Part shown: positions 57,472-64,000 of the stretch, one piece after another
How the letters are laid out: each line of letters opens with the position of its first letter
How positions within the stretch are numbered: position 1 is the first letter of the stretch
NCBI RefSeq assembly: GCF_004570875.1
Contig: NZ_SPQK01000001.1
Span: forward strand, 1-64,000
Direction: 5' to 3'
DNA: 64,000 bases
DNA from: Blastococcus sp. CT_GayMR16
GTDB taxonomy: Bacteria > Actinomycetota > Actinomycetes > Mycobacteriales > Geodermatophilaceae
Made by a program: the position numbers and the translations under genes
The notes under the pieces: generated by a model
Database searches by the model: none
Told to the model about the DNA's origin: nothing
The model's input: the letters and a program-made list of their open reading frames with translations, nothing else

Positions 57472-59531
57472 CAGGCCTTCGCGGCCGGCGCGGTCTCGTG
57501 GACATGGGCGGACGCCGCGCCGCCATGCTCGAACCGCCCGGCCCCCGCACCGGCGCGGCGCCAGGCTGCGCCCCGCAGCAGGCGTAGTCCGTTGAGTCCC
57601 ACCACGATCGTGGATCCTTCGTGGCCGGCCACGCCGAGCGGCAGCGGCAGGATCCAGATGAGGTCCCAGGTGACCAGGACCGTGATGACGGTCGCGGCAA
57701 AGACCAGGTTGGCCTTCACGACCCGGTGGGCCCGTCCGGACAGGTCGATGATCTTCGGCAGGATGGCCAACTCGTCGCGCACGATGACGGCGTCGGAGGT
57801 CTCCAGCGCCAGGTCCGAGCCGTGCCGCCCCATCGCCACCCCGAGGTCGGCAGCGGCCATCGCGGGAGCGTCGTTGACGCCGTCGCCGACCAGTAGCACT
57901 CGGTGACCCGCCGCCTGCAGCCCCCTGACCTGTTCGACCTTGTCGGCGGGCAGCAGTCCGGCGCGGACGTCGGGGATCCCGACCTCCTCCGCCAACCCGC
58001 GCGCGGCGCCGCGGTTGTCGCCGGTGAGCAGGACCGGGGTGGTGCCGGTCAAGGCGGTCAGCGCGGCCACGGTGGCACGGGCGTCGGGTCGCAGCCGGTC
58101 GGCCAGTCCGAGAACACCGACGGGCAGGTCATCGAGCACGACGACGACTGCGGTGCGCCCGGATGCCTCCAGATCGGCGACGGCCTTCCGAGCGCGTTCA
58201 GGCGCCTCGTCTGCGGTGAGGACGGCTGGATTGGTGAGCAGTGCCGGGGAGCCCACCCGGACGACGCGGCCCTCGACGGTGGCGGTGACCCCGCGGCCCG
58301 GGGCGGAGGTGAAGTCCTGTGCCTGGGGCAGGTTCAGGCCCCGGTCGTGGGCTGCGGCCACGACGGCGCGGGCCAACGGGTGCTCACTGGGTCGCTCCGC
58401 CGCGGCGGCGAACCGCAGTAAAGCGTCGCCGTCGATGCCGGTGTGACCCAGCGGGGTCACCTCGGCGACCCGGGGCGTGCCCTCGGTGAGGGTGCCGGTC
58501 TTGTCGAACGCGACGACGGTGACGTCGCGGAACTTCTCCATCACCACGGCGGACTTCACGAGCAGACCGTTGCGGCCGGCGTTGGCGATCGCCGACAGCA
58601 GCGGCGGCATGGTGGCCAGCACCACCGCGCAGGGGGACGCGACGATCATGAAGGTCATCGCCCGCAGCAGGGCTGGTTCGAACTCCGCCCCGAGCGTCAG
58701 CGGGACGCCGAAGATCAGCAGAGTGGCGACGACCATGCCGACGGAGTAGCGCTGTTCCACCTTCTCGATGAACAGCTGCGTTTGCGCCTTGGTGGCCGAG
58801 GCCTCCTCGACCATGGCCACGATCCGGGCCACCACCGAGTCGGCCGCGGCGCGGTCCACGCGGACCCGCAGGGCGCCGGTGCCGTTCAGGGTGCCGGCGA
58901 AGACCTCGTCGCCGGTCTGTTTGAGCACCGGCAGCGGCTCACCGGTGATCGACGCCTGGTCGACCTCGCTGGCGCCCTCCAGCACCTCCCCGTCGGCGCC
59001 GACGCGTTCGCCGGGGCGCACCAGGATCACGTCCCCGACGGCGAGGTCGGCGGTGCCCACGACATCCTCGGTGCCGTCGTCCCGGACCCGGGTGGCCTGC
59101 TCCGGGGCAAGGTCGAGCAGGGCTCGCACCGAGTCGGCGGTGCGGCGGGTCACGAAGGCCTCCAGCGCCCCCGAGGTGGCGAAGATGACGATGAGCAGCG
59201 CCCCGTCGAAGACCTGACCGATAGAGGCCGCCACCAGGGCCGCAACGATCATGAGGAGGTCGACGTCGAGGATCTTCTCCCGCAGCGCCTGCAACCCGGC
59301 CAGCGCCGGCTCCCACCCGCCGGTGACGTAGGCGCCCAGGTAACAGGCCCACCACACCGCCGTGGGGGCGCCGGCCAGCTGGAAGCCCCCGCCGACCGCG
59401 AACAGCACGGTGGCGGCGGCCGCCCAACGCACCTCGGCCATCGACAACAGCCCCCACAAGCCCGACCGCACCCCGCTCGCGGCGCCGCGCCGGACATCGG
59501 CGCCGGGCGGAGTGGACAGGGTCGAGGTCAT
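57471..59531 (-). CDS. P1B-type (P1B-4-like) metal-transporting ATPase
   Basis: 686 residues from ATG 59531, no N-terminal metal-binding domain. Motifs: SITGEPLPV (actuator), SPCAVVLATMPP in helix 6 (SPC instead of CPC), the phosphorylated aspartate in DKTGTLTEGTP, SEHPLA, TGDN and GDGVNDAP, and HEGSTIVVGLNGLRLL in the last helices. SPC plus HEGS mark the P1B-4 group (CtpD, CtpJ, CoaT), which exports cobalt, iron(II) or nickel rather than copper. The C-terminus adds a short histidine tail (HVHE). It is divergent from an ArsR-family sensor and shares a perfect palindrome with it. Confidence 0.9.
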   Translation of the reverse strand: MTSTLSTPPGADVRRGAASGVRSGLWGLLSMAEVRWAAAATVLFAVGGGFQLAGAPTAVWWACYLGAYVTGGWEPALAGLQALREKILDVDLLMIVAALVAASIGQVFDGALLIVIFATSGALEAFVTRRTADSVRALLDLAPEQATRVRDDGTEDVVGTADLAVGDVILVRPGERVGADGEVLEGASEVDQASITGEPLPVLKQTGDEVFAGTLNGTGALRVRVDRAAADSVVARIVAMVEEASATKAQTQLFIEKVEQRYSVGMVVATLLIFGVPLTLGAEFEPALLRAMTFMIVASPCAVVLATMPPLLSAIANAGRNGLLVKSAVVMEKFRDVTVVAFDKTGTLTEGTPRVAEVTPLGHTGIDGDALLRFAAAAERPSEHPLARAVVAAAHDRGLNLPQAQDFTSAPGRGVTATVEGRVVRVGSPALLTNPAVLTADEAPERARKAVADLEASGRTAVVVVLDDLPVGVLGLADRLRPDARATVAALTALTGTTPVLLTGDNRGAARGLAEEVGIPDVRAGLLPADKVEQVRGLQAAGHRVLLVGDGVNDAPAMAAADLGVAMGRHGSDLALETSDAVIVRDELAILPKIIDLSGRAHRVVKANLVFAATVITVLVTWDLIWILPLPLGVAGHEGSTIVVGLNGLRLLRGAAWRRAGAGAGRFEHGGAASAHVHETAPAAKA

Positions 59532-59575
59532 GCGACACCCCAGGGTGCCGAAGCGGTGAACACCCACCCACTCTA

Positions 59576-59597
59576 AGCATGAAGACGTGTTCATGCT
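59576..59597. promoter_or_regulatory. ArsR/SmtB operator between metal ATPase and sensor genes
   Basis: AGCATGAA-GACGTG-TTCATGCT: a perfect 8-base dyad with a six-base centre, 45 bases from the ATPase start and 22 bases from the sensor start. Its TGAA...TTCA core is typical of SmtB/ArsR operators, and the position allows control of both genes. Confidence 0.8.
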
Positions 59598-59618
59598 CTC
59601 TGGCGATATGCTGACCCG

Positions 59619-59972
59619 ATGAGCCACGGGCCAGAGGCACGCACACGCGCGGCTCGCCTGGATCTGGCCGCGGCGAAGGCTGTAGCCGAGACACTGCAGG
59701 CATTGGCCACGCCCAGCCGGCTCCTCATCCTCGGCCGGCTCCGGGAAGGCCCTGCCACGGTGAACCAGCTCGCCGCGGACGTAAAGATGGAGCAGTCCGC
59801 GGTCTCCCACCAACTGCGGCTACTGCGCCACCTCGGCCTGGTCGACGGGCAGCGTCACGGCCGGAGCATCACCTACGCCCTCTATGACGACCACGTCGCC
59901 CAGCTGCTCGACGAAGCCGTCTACCACGCAGAGCACCTCCGGCTCGGTGCACCCGACCGCAGCGCCGGCTGA
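59619..59972 (+). CDS. ArsR/SmtB-family metal sensor, NmtR/CzrA-like site
   Basis: 117 residues: winged helix-turn-helix with ATPSRLLILGRLREGPATVNQLA and recognition helix MEQSAVSHQLRLLRHLGLV. No CxC or CVC is present in helix 3, so this is not an arsenic/cadmium-type site. Helix 5 reads D-D-H then ten residues then H-x2-H (DDHVAQLLDEAVYHAEH), the exact D-x-H-x10-H-x2-H spacing of the alpha5 site in CzrA and NmtR, which sense zinc, cobalt or nickel. With a P1B-4 ATPase as divergent target, cobalt or nickel (or zinc) sensing is the best inference. Confidence 0.88.
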   Translation: MSHGPEARTRAARLDLAAAKAVAETLQALATPSRLLILGRLREGPATVNQLAADVKMEQSAVSHQLRLLRHLGLVDGQRHGRSITYALYDDHVAQLLDEAVYHAEHLRLGAPDRSAG

Positions 59973-59986
59973 CAGACCCACATCAG

Positions 59987-60376
59987 TCAGTCCTCGCGTG
60001 CCTCCGTGGGCATCGCGGGGGTCAACCGATCGTGCATCCCGCCCCGGTGGTAAGCCAGCCCCTGCGCTGGATAGCCCGCCCCCAACAGGCCCCGGATCGC
60101 GTTCGGCGACTGCGGGCACTGGGGGTCGTTGCAGAGCACAACGGACACCCGGCCCGGGTCGAGTTCGTCCCGGCGGTCGATGATCTGATCGTGGGGAATG
60201 TGCACCGAACGCGGGATCGTGCGCCCCCAGAAGGAGCCGCGGGTGTGGCCGTCGATCACGAGGGCGCCCTGCTCGACCATCTCGGTGAGTTCGAACTCGC
60301 CGACCGTCGGCACGCCGAGTCAGGCGTGCAGCCGTTGCAGCTCTGCGCGGTTCTTGGCGCCGGACCCGCCCTCCAC
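59987..60376 (-). pseudogene. Rhodanese-domain gene with an in-frame stop
   Basis: Reading from GTG 60376, 18 codons (VEGGSGAKNRAELQRLHA) run into TGA at 60322-60320, then the same frame continues as LGVPTVGEFELTEM and a rhodanese domain to 59987: RGSFWGRTIPRSVHIPHDQI, catalytic C-N-D-P-Q-C, SPNAIRGLLGAGYP. A GTG at 60313, seven bases after the stop codon, could restart translation and give a 108-residue protein with the whole catalytic loop. So the gene is either inactive or works as a shortened form. Rhodaneses move sulfane sulfur between thiols. Confidence 0.65.
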
Positions 60377-60416
60377 GTCGCATCCGTCCTCCTCGCTCCG
60401 GTGAGCGGGGGGCCAG

Positions 60417-61856
60417 TCAGGTCGCGGTCAGAACGCCCATCATGCCGTTGTCCTCGTGGTCGAGGATGTGACAGTGGTAGACGGTGCGGCCGGGGTAGCG
60501 GTCGAATGCGACGCGCACGGTCACCTGGCTGCCCGCGGGGATGTTGACGACGTCGCGCAACATGACCTCGTCGAGGGGCTTACCGCCCTCGGCGACGACC
60601 TGCATGGGCCAGACGTGCAGGTGCATCGGATGGTCCATGGACGAGGCGTTGGTCAGGGTCCACTCCTCCACGGTGCCCAGCTGCACGGCCTGGTCGACCC
60701 GTTCGGGATCGAACACCTTGCCGTCGATGGTGAACTGCACGCCCCCGCCGCCCATGCCCATGGCGAAGGTGAGGTCGCGCCGGCCGCCGACCGTCAGGCC
60801 GCGCAGGTCGCGCGCCGAGGGCTGCGTGGCGACGGGAGGAAGGGCGGCCACCGCGGCGCCCGTGACATCCAGGGTCGCCAGGGTGATCCCTGCGCCGTCG
60901 GACGACGTCGAGCCGGCCATCATGCCGCCCGTCCCGCCGCGGTCGTACGGCAACGCCTGCAGGACGCCGGAGCCCTCGTTGGCGGTGACGAGCAGGTCCG
61001 ACCGGTTGCCGGGGGCGAGGACGACTCCCTCGACGTCCCGTGGTTCTGGGTAGCGGCCGGAGTCGAGGCCGAGCAGCTGCAGCTGCTGCCCGTCCAGCCG
61101 CAGCCGCAGGTAGCGGGCCGAGCAGGCGTTGACGATCCGCCAGCGCTCCCGCTCGCCCGGTCGGGCGGTGAGCACCGGCCGCGACTGGCCGTTGATCAGG
61201 AGCAGCTCCCCCTCGCGGCCAGCCATCCGCGCCATCGCCGACGGCGCAGACACCCGGCCGGATCCGTCGAGGGTCAGATCGGAGATCACCAGCACCCTCT
61301 CGCGGGTCACCGCCACCGGCTCGGGGTCGCCGACGACGATCGCGCCGTAGAGACCGCCGAACACCTGGTCGGCGACCATGCCGTGGTGGTGCGGGTGGTA
61401 CCAGTACACGCCGGGGGGATGGTCGTCGGGCAGCTGATGGTCGTAGTCGAAAGACTCTCCCGGTTGCACGACGACGAACGCATTGTCGCCGTTGCCTGCC
61501 GGCGAGACGTACAGGCCGTGAACGTGCAGGTTGGTGGGGGCGTCGAGGTCGTTGACCAGCCGCACCTGCAGCCGGTCACCAGGCTGCAGGTACAGCGTCG
61601 GCCCGGGGAGGCCGCCGTTGTAGCTCAGCGTGGTCGAGTCTCGCCCGGCGACCCGGGTCGGCCCCTGGGCCGCTCGCAGGGTCACCTGGAGTCCGCCGCC
61701 GCTGCTGCGGAGCAGCTCGGGCTCGGTCAGCGCGAGACCCGGTGCGGTGTCGAATCCGGCGGCGGACTGCCACGTCAAGCCGGCGCCCCCGGCCACGGCG
61801 CTGAGCAGGCCTAGGCCGCCCAACTGAAGGGCGCGCCTGCGGCTGATCGGCTGCAC
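60417..61856 (-). CDS. Tat-exported multicopper oxidase
   Basis: 479 residues from GTG 61856, which overlaps the SHOCT gene stop. The twin-arginine signal SRRRALQLGG (5-14) precedes a hydrophobic stretch. Copper ligands are complete: HVHG (about 111-114), HPHHHG (about 154-159), HPMHLH (about 408-413) and HCHILDHEDNGMM (about 457-469; type 1 copper with methionine axial ligand). A methionine-rich GTGGMMAG loop resembles CueO. The enzyme oxidises Cu(I), Fe(II), Mn(II) or phenols with O2 outside the cell. Genomic position beside a metal ATPase suggests metal detoxification. Confidence 0.9.
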   Translation of the reverse strand: MQPISRRRALQLGGLGLLSAVAGGAGLTWQSAAGFDTAPGLALTEPELLRSSGGGLQVTLRAAQGPTRVAGRDSTTLSYNGGLPGPTLYLQPGDRLQVRLVNDLDAPTNLHVHGLYVSPAGNGDNAFVVVQPGESFDYDHQLPDDHPPGVYWYHPHHHGMVADQVFGGLYGAIVVGDPEPVAVTRERVLVISDLTLDGSGRVSAPSAMARMAGREGELLLINGQSRPVLTARPGERERWRIVNACSARYLRLRLDGQQLQLLGLDSGRYPEPRDVEGVVLAPGNRSDLLVTANEGSGVLQALPYDRGGTGGMMAGSTSSDGAGITLATLDVTGAAVAALPPVATQPSARDLRGLTVGGRRDLTFAMGMGGGGVQFTIDGKVFDPERVDQAVQLGTVEEWTLTNASSMDHPMHLHVWPMQVVAEGGKPLDEVMLRDVVNIPAGSQVTVRVAFDRYPGRTVYHCHILDHEDNGMMGVLTAT

Positions 61857-62110
61857 TACTCGTTCTCCCCCAGTGCGGTGAACCGCTCCCGGTACTCCTC
61901 GGTGGTCAGCTCGCCGCGGGCGTAGCGCTCGTCGAGCACTTCCCGCGCGCGGCTCCTACCCGACGGCCTGGCATCCGCGCGGGTCGAGTCGTCCTCGCGA
62001 CGGACGCCGCCGCCGAGCAGCCGGACCACCACCACGATCACCAGCACAATCCCGATGAGCATCAGCAGCCAGAAAATCCACCCCCAGCCCATGCCCGATC
62101 CGTAACCCAT
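61856..62110 (-). CDS. Small membrane protein with C-terminal SHOCT domain
   Basis: 84 residues; start ATG 62110 chosen for AGGAGGGA seven bases upstream. One membrane helix (about 9-33) after a glycine/methionine/tryptophan-rich start, a charged linker, and the SHOCT motif REVLDERYARGELTTEEYRERFTAL at the end. Such proteins are common companions of copper-resistance oxidases and may aid membrane oligomerisation. Its stop overlaps the oxidase start, so the two are co-translated. Confidence 0.82.
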   Translation of the reverse strand: MGYGSGMGWGWIFWLLMLIGIVLVIVVVVRLLGGGVRREDDSTRADARPSGRSRAREVLDERYARGELTTEEYRERFTALGENE

Positions 62111-62134
62111 CACGATGTCCCTCCTGGTCGACAC

Positions 62135-62479
62135 TCTTGGCCGTGTGCGGGCAGCCGCCCGTTACGGGGTCATCTCTCGCGGTCCGCGCCGGAACCGCCG
62201 TGGGCAGCGGATCGCCCCTCAGCGCCGGCGGTCGCGCGCCGATGGTGCTTCCGATCCCGGCCGGCTCGGCGCCATCGACCGGAGGAGTAGGAGATCAGCC
62301 AGGCGAGTCCGGGGGCAGGGTTCACCGCGAAGGCCACCACCCGCGCGGTGCTGCTCGACCAGCCACCGCCGACAAATGGCGGCCGTCGACCCTGGCCTCG
62401 ACGAGCCGACCGAAAGGACGTGGTGCGCGGTGCCGGCCATGGGTGCCGTCCTCCTTGTCATGTCGGTTGCCCGCTGGTC
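62135..62479. other. 345 bases without a recognisable gene
   Basis: Between the TSUP transporter end and the SHOCT gene start. Frames give only low-information peptides. It must hold the promoter of the SHOCT-oxidase operon; I see no clear operator palindrome. Confidence 0.45.
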
Positions 62480-63259
62480 TCAGCCGGTCGCCGACGGGTT
62501 GACCAGGGCCTGGACCACGACGAACGCTGCGACCGCGAACACGAGGTAGGCGAACCAGCGGCGAAGCCGTTCGGCCGGTAGCCGGGAGGCGAACTTCGCC
62601 GACGCAAGCGAGCCGACCACCGCGGCCAGGGTGAAGGCCGCCGCGATCCGGTAGTCCAGCGCGGCATCGCCCGCGTGCGCGGCGAACCCGGCCACCGAGT
62701 TGATCACGATAATGACCAGCGAGGTGCCGACGGCGACAGTCATCTCCAGCCCGAGCAGCAGAACCAGCGCGGGGATGATGAGGAAGCCGCCGCCGACCCC
62801 GAACAGCCCGGTCAGGAAGCCGACCACCACGCCGGATCCGATGGCCTTGGGCAGGCACCCGCGCCAGTTCACCCCGCCACCGGGAAGGGCGCAGTCCCCG
62901 CCGACCGCGGTCTGCTCACGCAGCATCCGCACCCCGGCGGCGACCATCAGCGCGGCGAACCCGATCAGCACGACCCGGGGGTCGAGCAGCCGGTTGACCG
63001 CGGCCCCGGCGAATGCGGCCCCCGCGCCCGCCGCCCCGAACACTCCGGCGATCCGCCAGGCAACCTGCCCCTGGCGCAGCCGCGGCAGAACGGCAGTGGC
63101 CGAGGAGACGCCGACGACGAGCAGGGACGTCGGGACGGCGACGGCCAGCGGAGTGCCCACGCCGTAGACCAGCGCGGGGACGGCGAGGATGGACCCACCC
63201 CCGCCGAGCAGCCCGAGCAGGATCCCGATGACCAGACCCAGGCCCAGCGCCGCGGCCAT
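62480..63259 (-). CDS. TSUP family (TauE/SafE) sulfur-anion transporter
   Basis: 259 residues with about eight membrane helices in two related halves, each opening with a glycine-rich signature: GLLGGGGSILAVPALVY (about 16-32) and GLFGVGGGFLIIPALVLL (about 150-167). TSUP proteins carry sulfite, thiosulfate, sulfoacetate or taurine-derived anions. With rhodanese-type genes on either side it probably exports or imports sulfite/thiosulfate formed in sulfide or persulfide detoxification. Confidence 0.9.
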   Translation of the reverse strand: MAAALGLGLVIGILLGLLGGGGSILAVPALVYGVGTPLAVAVPTSLLVVGVSSATAVLPRLRQGQVAWRIAGVFGAAGAGAAFAGAAVNRLLDPRVVLIGFAALMVAAGVRMLREQTAVGGDCALPGGGVNWRGCLPKAIGSGVVVGFLTGLFGVGGGFLIIPALVLLLGLEMTVAVGTSLVIIVINSVAGFAAHAGDAALDYRIAAAFTLAAVVGSLASAKFASRLPAERLRRWFAYLVFAVAAFVVVQALVNPSATG

Positions 63260-63287
63260 CAGCGTCCCTGCCCCCGCCCGTCGTCGG

Positions 63288-63878
63288 TCACGCCGCCCGC
63301 CGGCGTTCGGGCAGTTGGTCGATGACCTCGGCGGCGGTGCGCTGGTGGGGGCCGCGGTTGTGGGGCAGTGCGGCCAGGATCCGGCCCATGGTGCAGGTGT
63401 CGGTGAGCGCCGACAGGGTCAGGCCGGCGCCGACGCCACCGGCAAGAAGTGCTGCCTTGGGCGCGCGCAGACCCGCACCCACCCCGGCCACCACCAGCGA
63501 CCCGGCGACGAGGCGGACCTGCCGCTCCAGTGACCACCGCGTACGACCACGGATCACCTCGCCGCCGGCCGCGGCGTGCGCTGGGACGCCCCCGCCGAGC
63601 ACGTGCACGTTAGCCGCGCCGACACCGGTGAGACGCTGCTGCGCCTCGGCCGCCCGCGTCCCCGACTGGCACACCAGTACGACCTTGCGGTCCAGCCGTG
63701 CGGCGAGCTGGGCTGCGTGCTCGCCGAGCAGGTTCAGCGGAACGTTGTAGGAGCCGGCGATGTGCGCCGTCTCGTACTCCGCCGGGCTGCGGACGTCGAT
63801 CACGGTCACCGCGTCGGGGTCGCGCAGCCAGTCGAGCACGGTCGCCGCGTCGATACGGTCAGGGCTAGGGCTGTGCAT
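63288..63878 (-). CDS. Rhodanese fused to DUF2892 membrane segment (YgaP-like)
   Basis: 196 residues. An N-terminal rhodanese domain (about 10-105) with VTVIDVRSPAEYETAHIAGSYNVPL and catalytic cysteine in LVCQSGTRA; then a DUF2892 pair of hydrophobic helices (about 120-165; VRLVAGSLVVAGVGAG and a cysteine in TDTCTMGRIL). E. coli YgaP has this layout and shows membrane-bound thiosulfate:cyanide sulfurtransferase activity. It lies 28 bases before the TSUP gene on the same strand, forming a sulfur-handling operon. Confidence 0.9.
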   Translation of the reverse strand: MHSPSPDRIDAATVLDWLRDPDAVTVIDVRSPAEYETAHIAGSYNVPLNLLGEHAAQLAARLDRKVVLVCQSGTRAAEAQQRLTGVGAANVHVLGGGVPAHAAAGGEVIRGRTRWSLERQVRLVAGSLVVAGVGAGLRAPKAALLAGGVGAGLTLSALTDTCTMGRILAALPHNRGPHQRTAAEVIDQLPERRRAA

Positions 63879-63927
63879 GGATGTCCTTCTCGGATGCGTG
63901 GGTGAGTGTCGTCGGTCGAGGTGCTGG

Positions 63928-64000
63928 TCAGGCGGAGTCGGCCCGGTTATCGGCTTCTGCCGGCCGTTCCTCCAGGCCCGCCGTGCCGGCGTTGTCGTAG
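63928..64000 (-). CDS. C-terminal end of an unidentified gene (partial)
   Basis: The last 23 codons of a minus-strand frame ending at TGA 63930-63928 (YDNAGTAGLEERPAEADNRADSA). Spacing to the rhodanese gene (49 bases) and strand suggest it is the preceding gene of the sulfur operon. The piece is too short to name. Confidence 0.3.
   Translation of the reverse strand, partial: YDNAGTAGLEERPAEADNRADSA

Noticed and set aside
60320-60322. TGA in the rhodanese gene as a selenocysteine codon
   Set aside because: The position is not the catalytic cysteine of the rhodanese domain, no SECIS-like structure was seen, and a nonsense change or restart is simpler.
1-64000. CRISPR arrays, rRNA genes, insertion sequences with intact transposases, replication origin
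   Set aside because: No regularly spaced repeats, rRNA segments, DDE transposase motifs or DnaA box clusters were seen on reading the window.

Overview
The window is very GC-rich, with dense, often overlapping genes, frequent GTG starts and families typical of actinobacteria. Gene content (DprE-type arabinose pathway without visible mycolate genes, many envelope enzymes, metal efflux, a DtxR/IdeR-type box) suggests a soil or rock actinomycete such as a member of the Geodermatophilaceae. That placement is inference from gene content, not from a marker gene.

Left part (1-21.8 kb) looks like ordinary chromosome. It holds two truncated universal stress proteins, a glycerate kinase, an acyl-CoA dehydrogenase and two alpha/beta hydrolases. 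Next comes a minus-strand acid/CoA module (CoA transferase, acetoacetate decarboxylase-like protein, 3-hydroxyacyl-CoA dehydrogenase) with a MarR regulator. An amide-use locus follows (AmiC-like cytosolic sensor, APC permease, acetamidase/formamidase). After it are a methyltransferase/flavoprotein pair facing an XRE-cupin regulator across an overlapping double palindrome, acetyltransferases, and a four-gene overlapping glycosyltransferase operon.

At 21.8 kb the 3' half of a tRNA (best match tRNA-Asn) lies beside a tyrosine integrase gene broken by several frameshifts. The polarity of the fragment puts the inserted DNA to its right, so much or all of the rest of the window may be an old genomic island. 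A second integrase relic (26.0 kb) and a heavy-metal P-type ATPase relic (23.4 kb) support a scarred, repeatedly invaded region.

From 26 to 55 kb the genes concern the cell envelope: a metallophosphoesterase, two complete two-component systems and an orphan receiver protein, two DedA proteins, separate MprF-like flippase and aminoacyl-lipid synthase proteins, and a dprE1-dprE2-(phosphodiester glycosidase-like)-DPPR synthase operon. The same stretch carries a lipoprotein-ABC exporter operon, a GT2-GtrA/GT39 pair, two paralogous exported PepSY proteins, two PAP2 phosphatases and a PP2C phosphatase. The main observation of this report is that nearly every transcription unit here has, 12-64 bases before its start codon and in the orientation of transcription, a direct repeat of the form CTCAGC-N5-CTCAGC (11-base period, one DNA turn). 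This is what an OmpR/PhoB-family response regulator would bind. One copy precedes the response regulator/kinase operon at 30975-33075, which would make that pair autoregulated and the best candidate master of a compact envelope-stress regulon.

The right end (55-64 kb) deals with metals and sulfur: an FTR1 iron permease behind a DtxR/IdeR-type box, a P1B-4 type metal ATPase divergent from an ArsR/SmtB sensor with a perfect palindrome between them, a rhodanese gene split by an in-frame stop, a Tat-exported multicopper oxidase, a TSUP transporter and a rhodanese membrane protein. No rRNA, intact tRNA or CRISPR array was seen.
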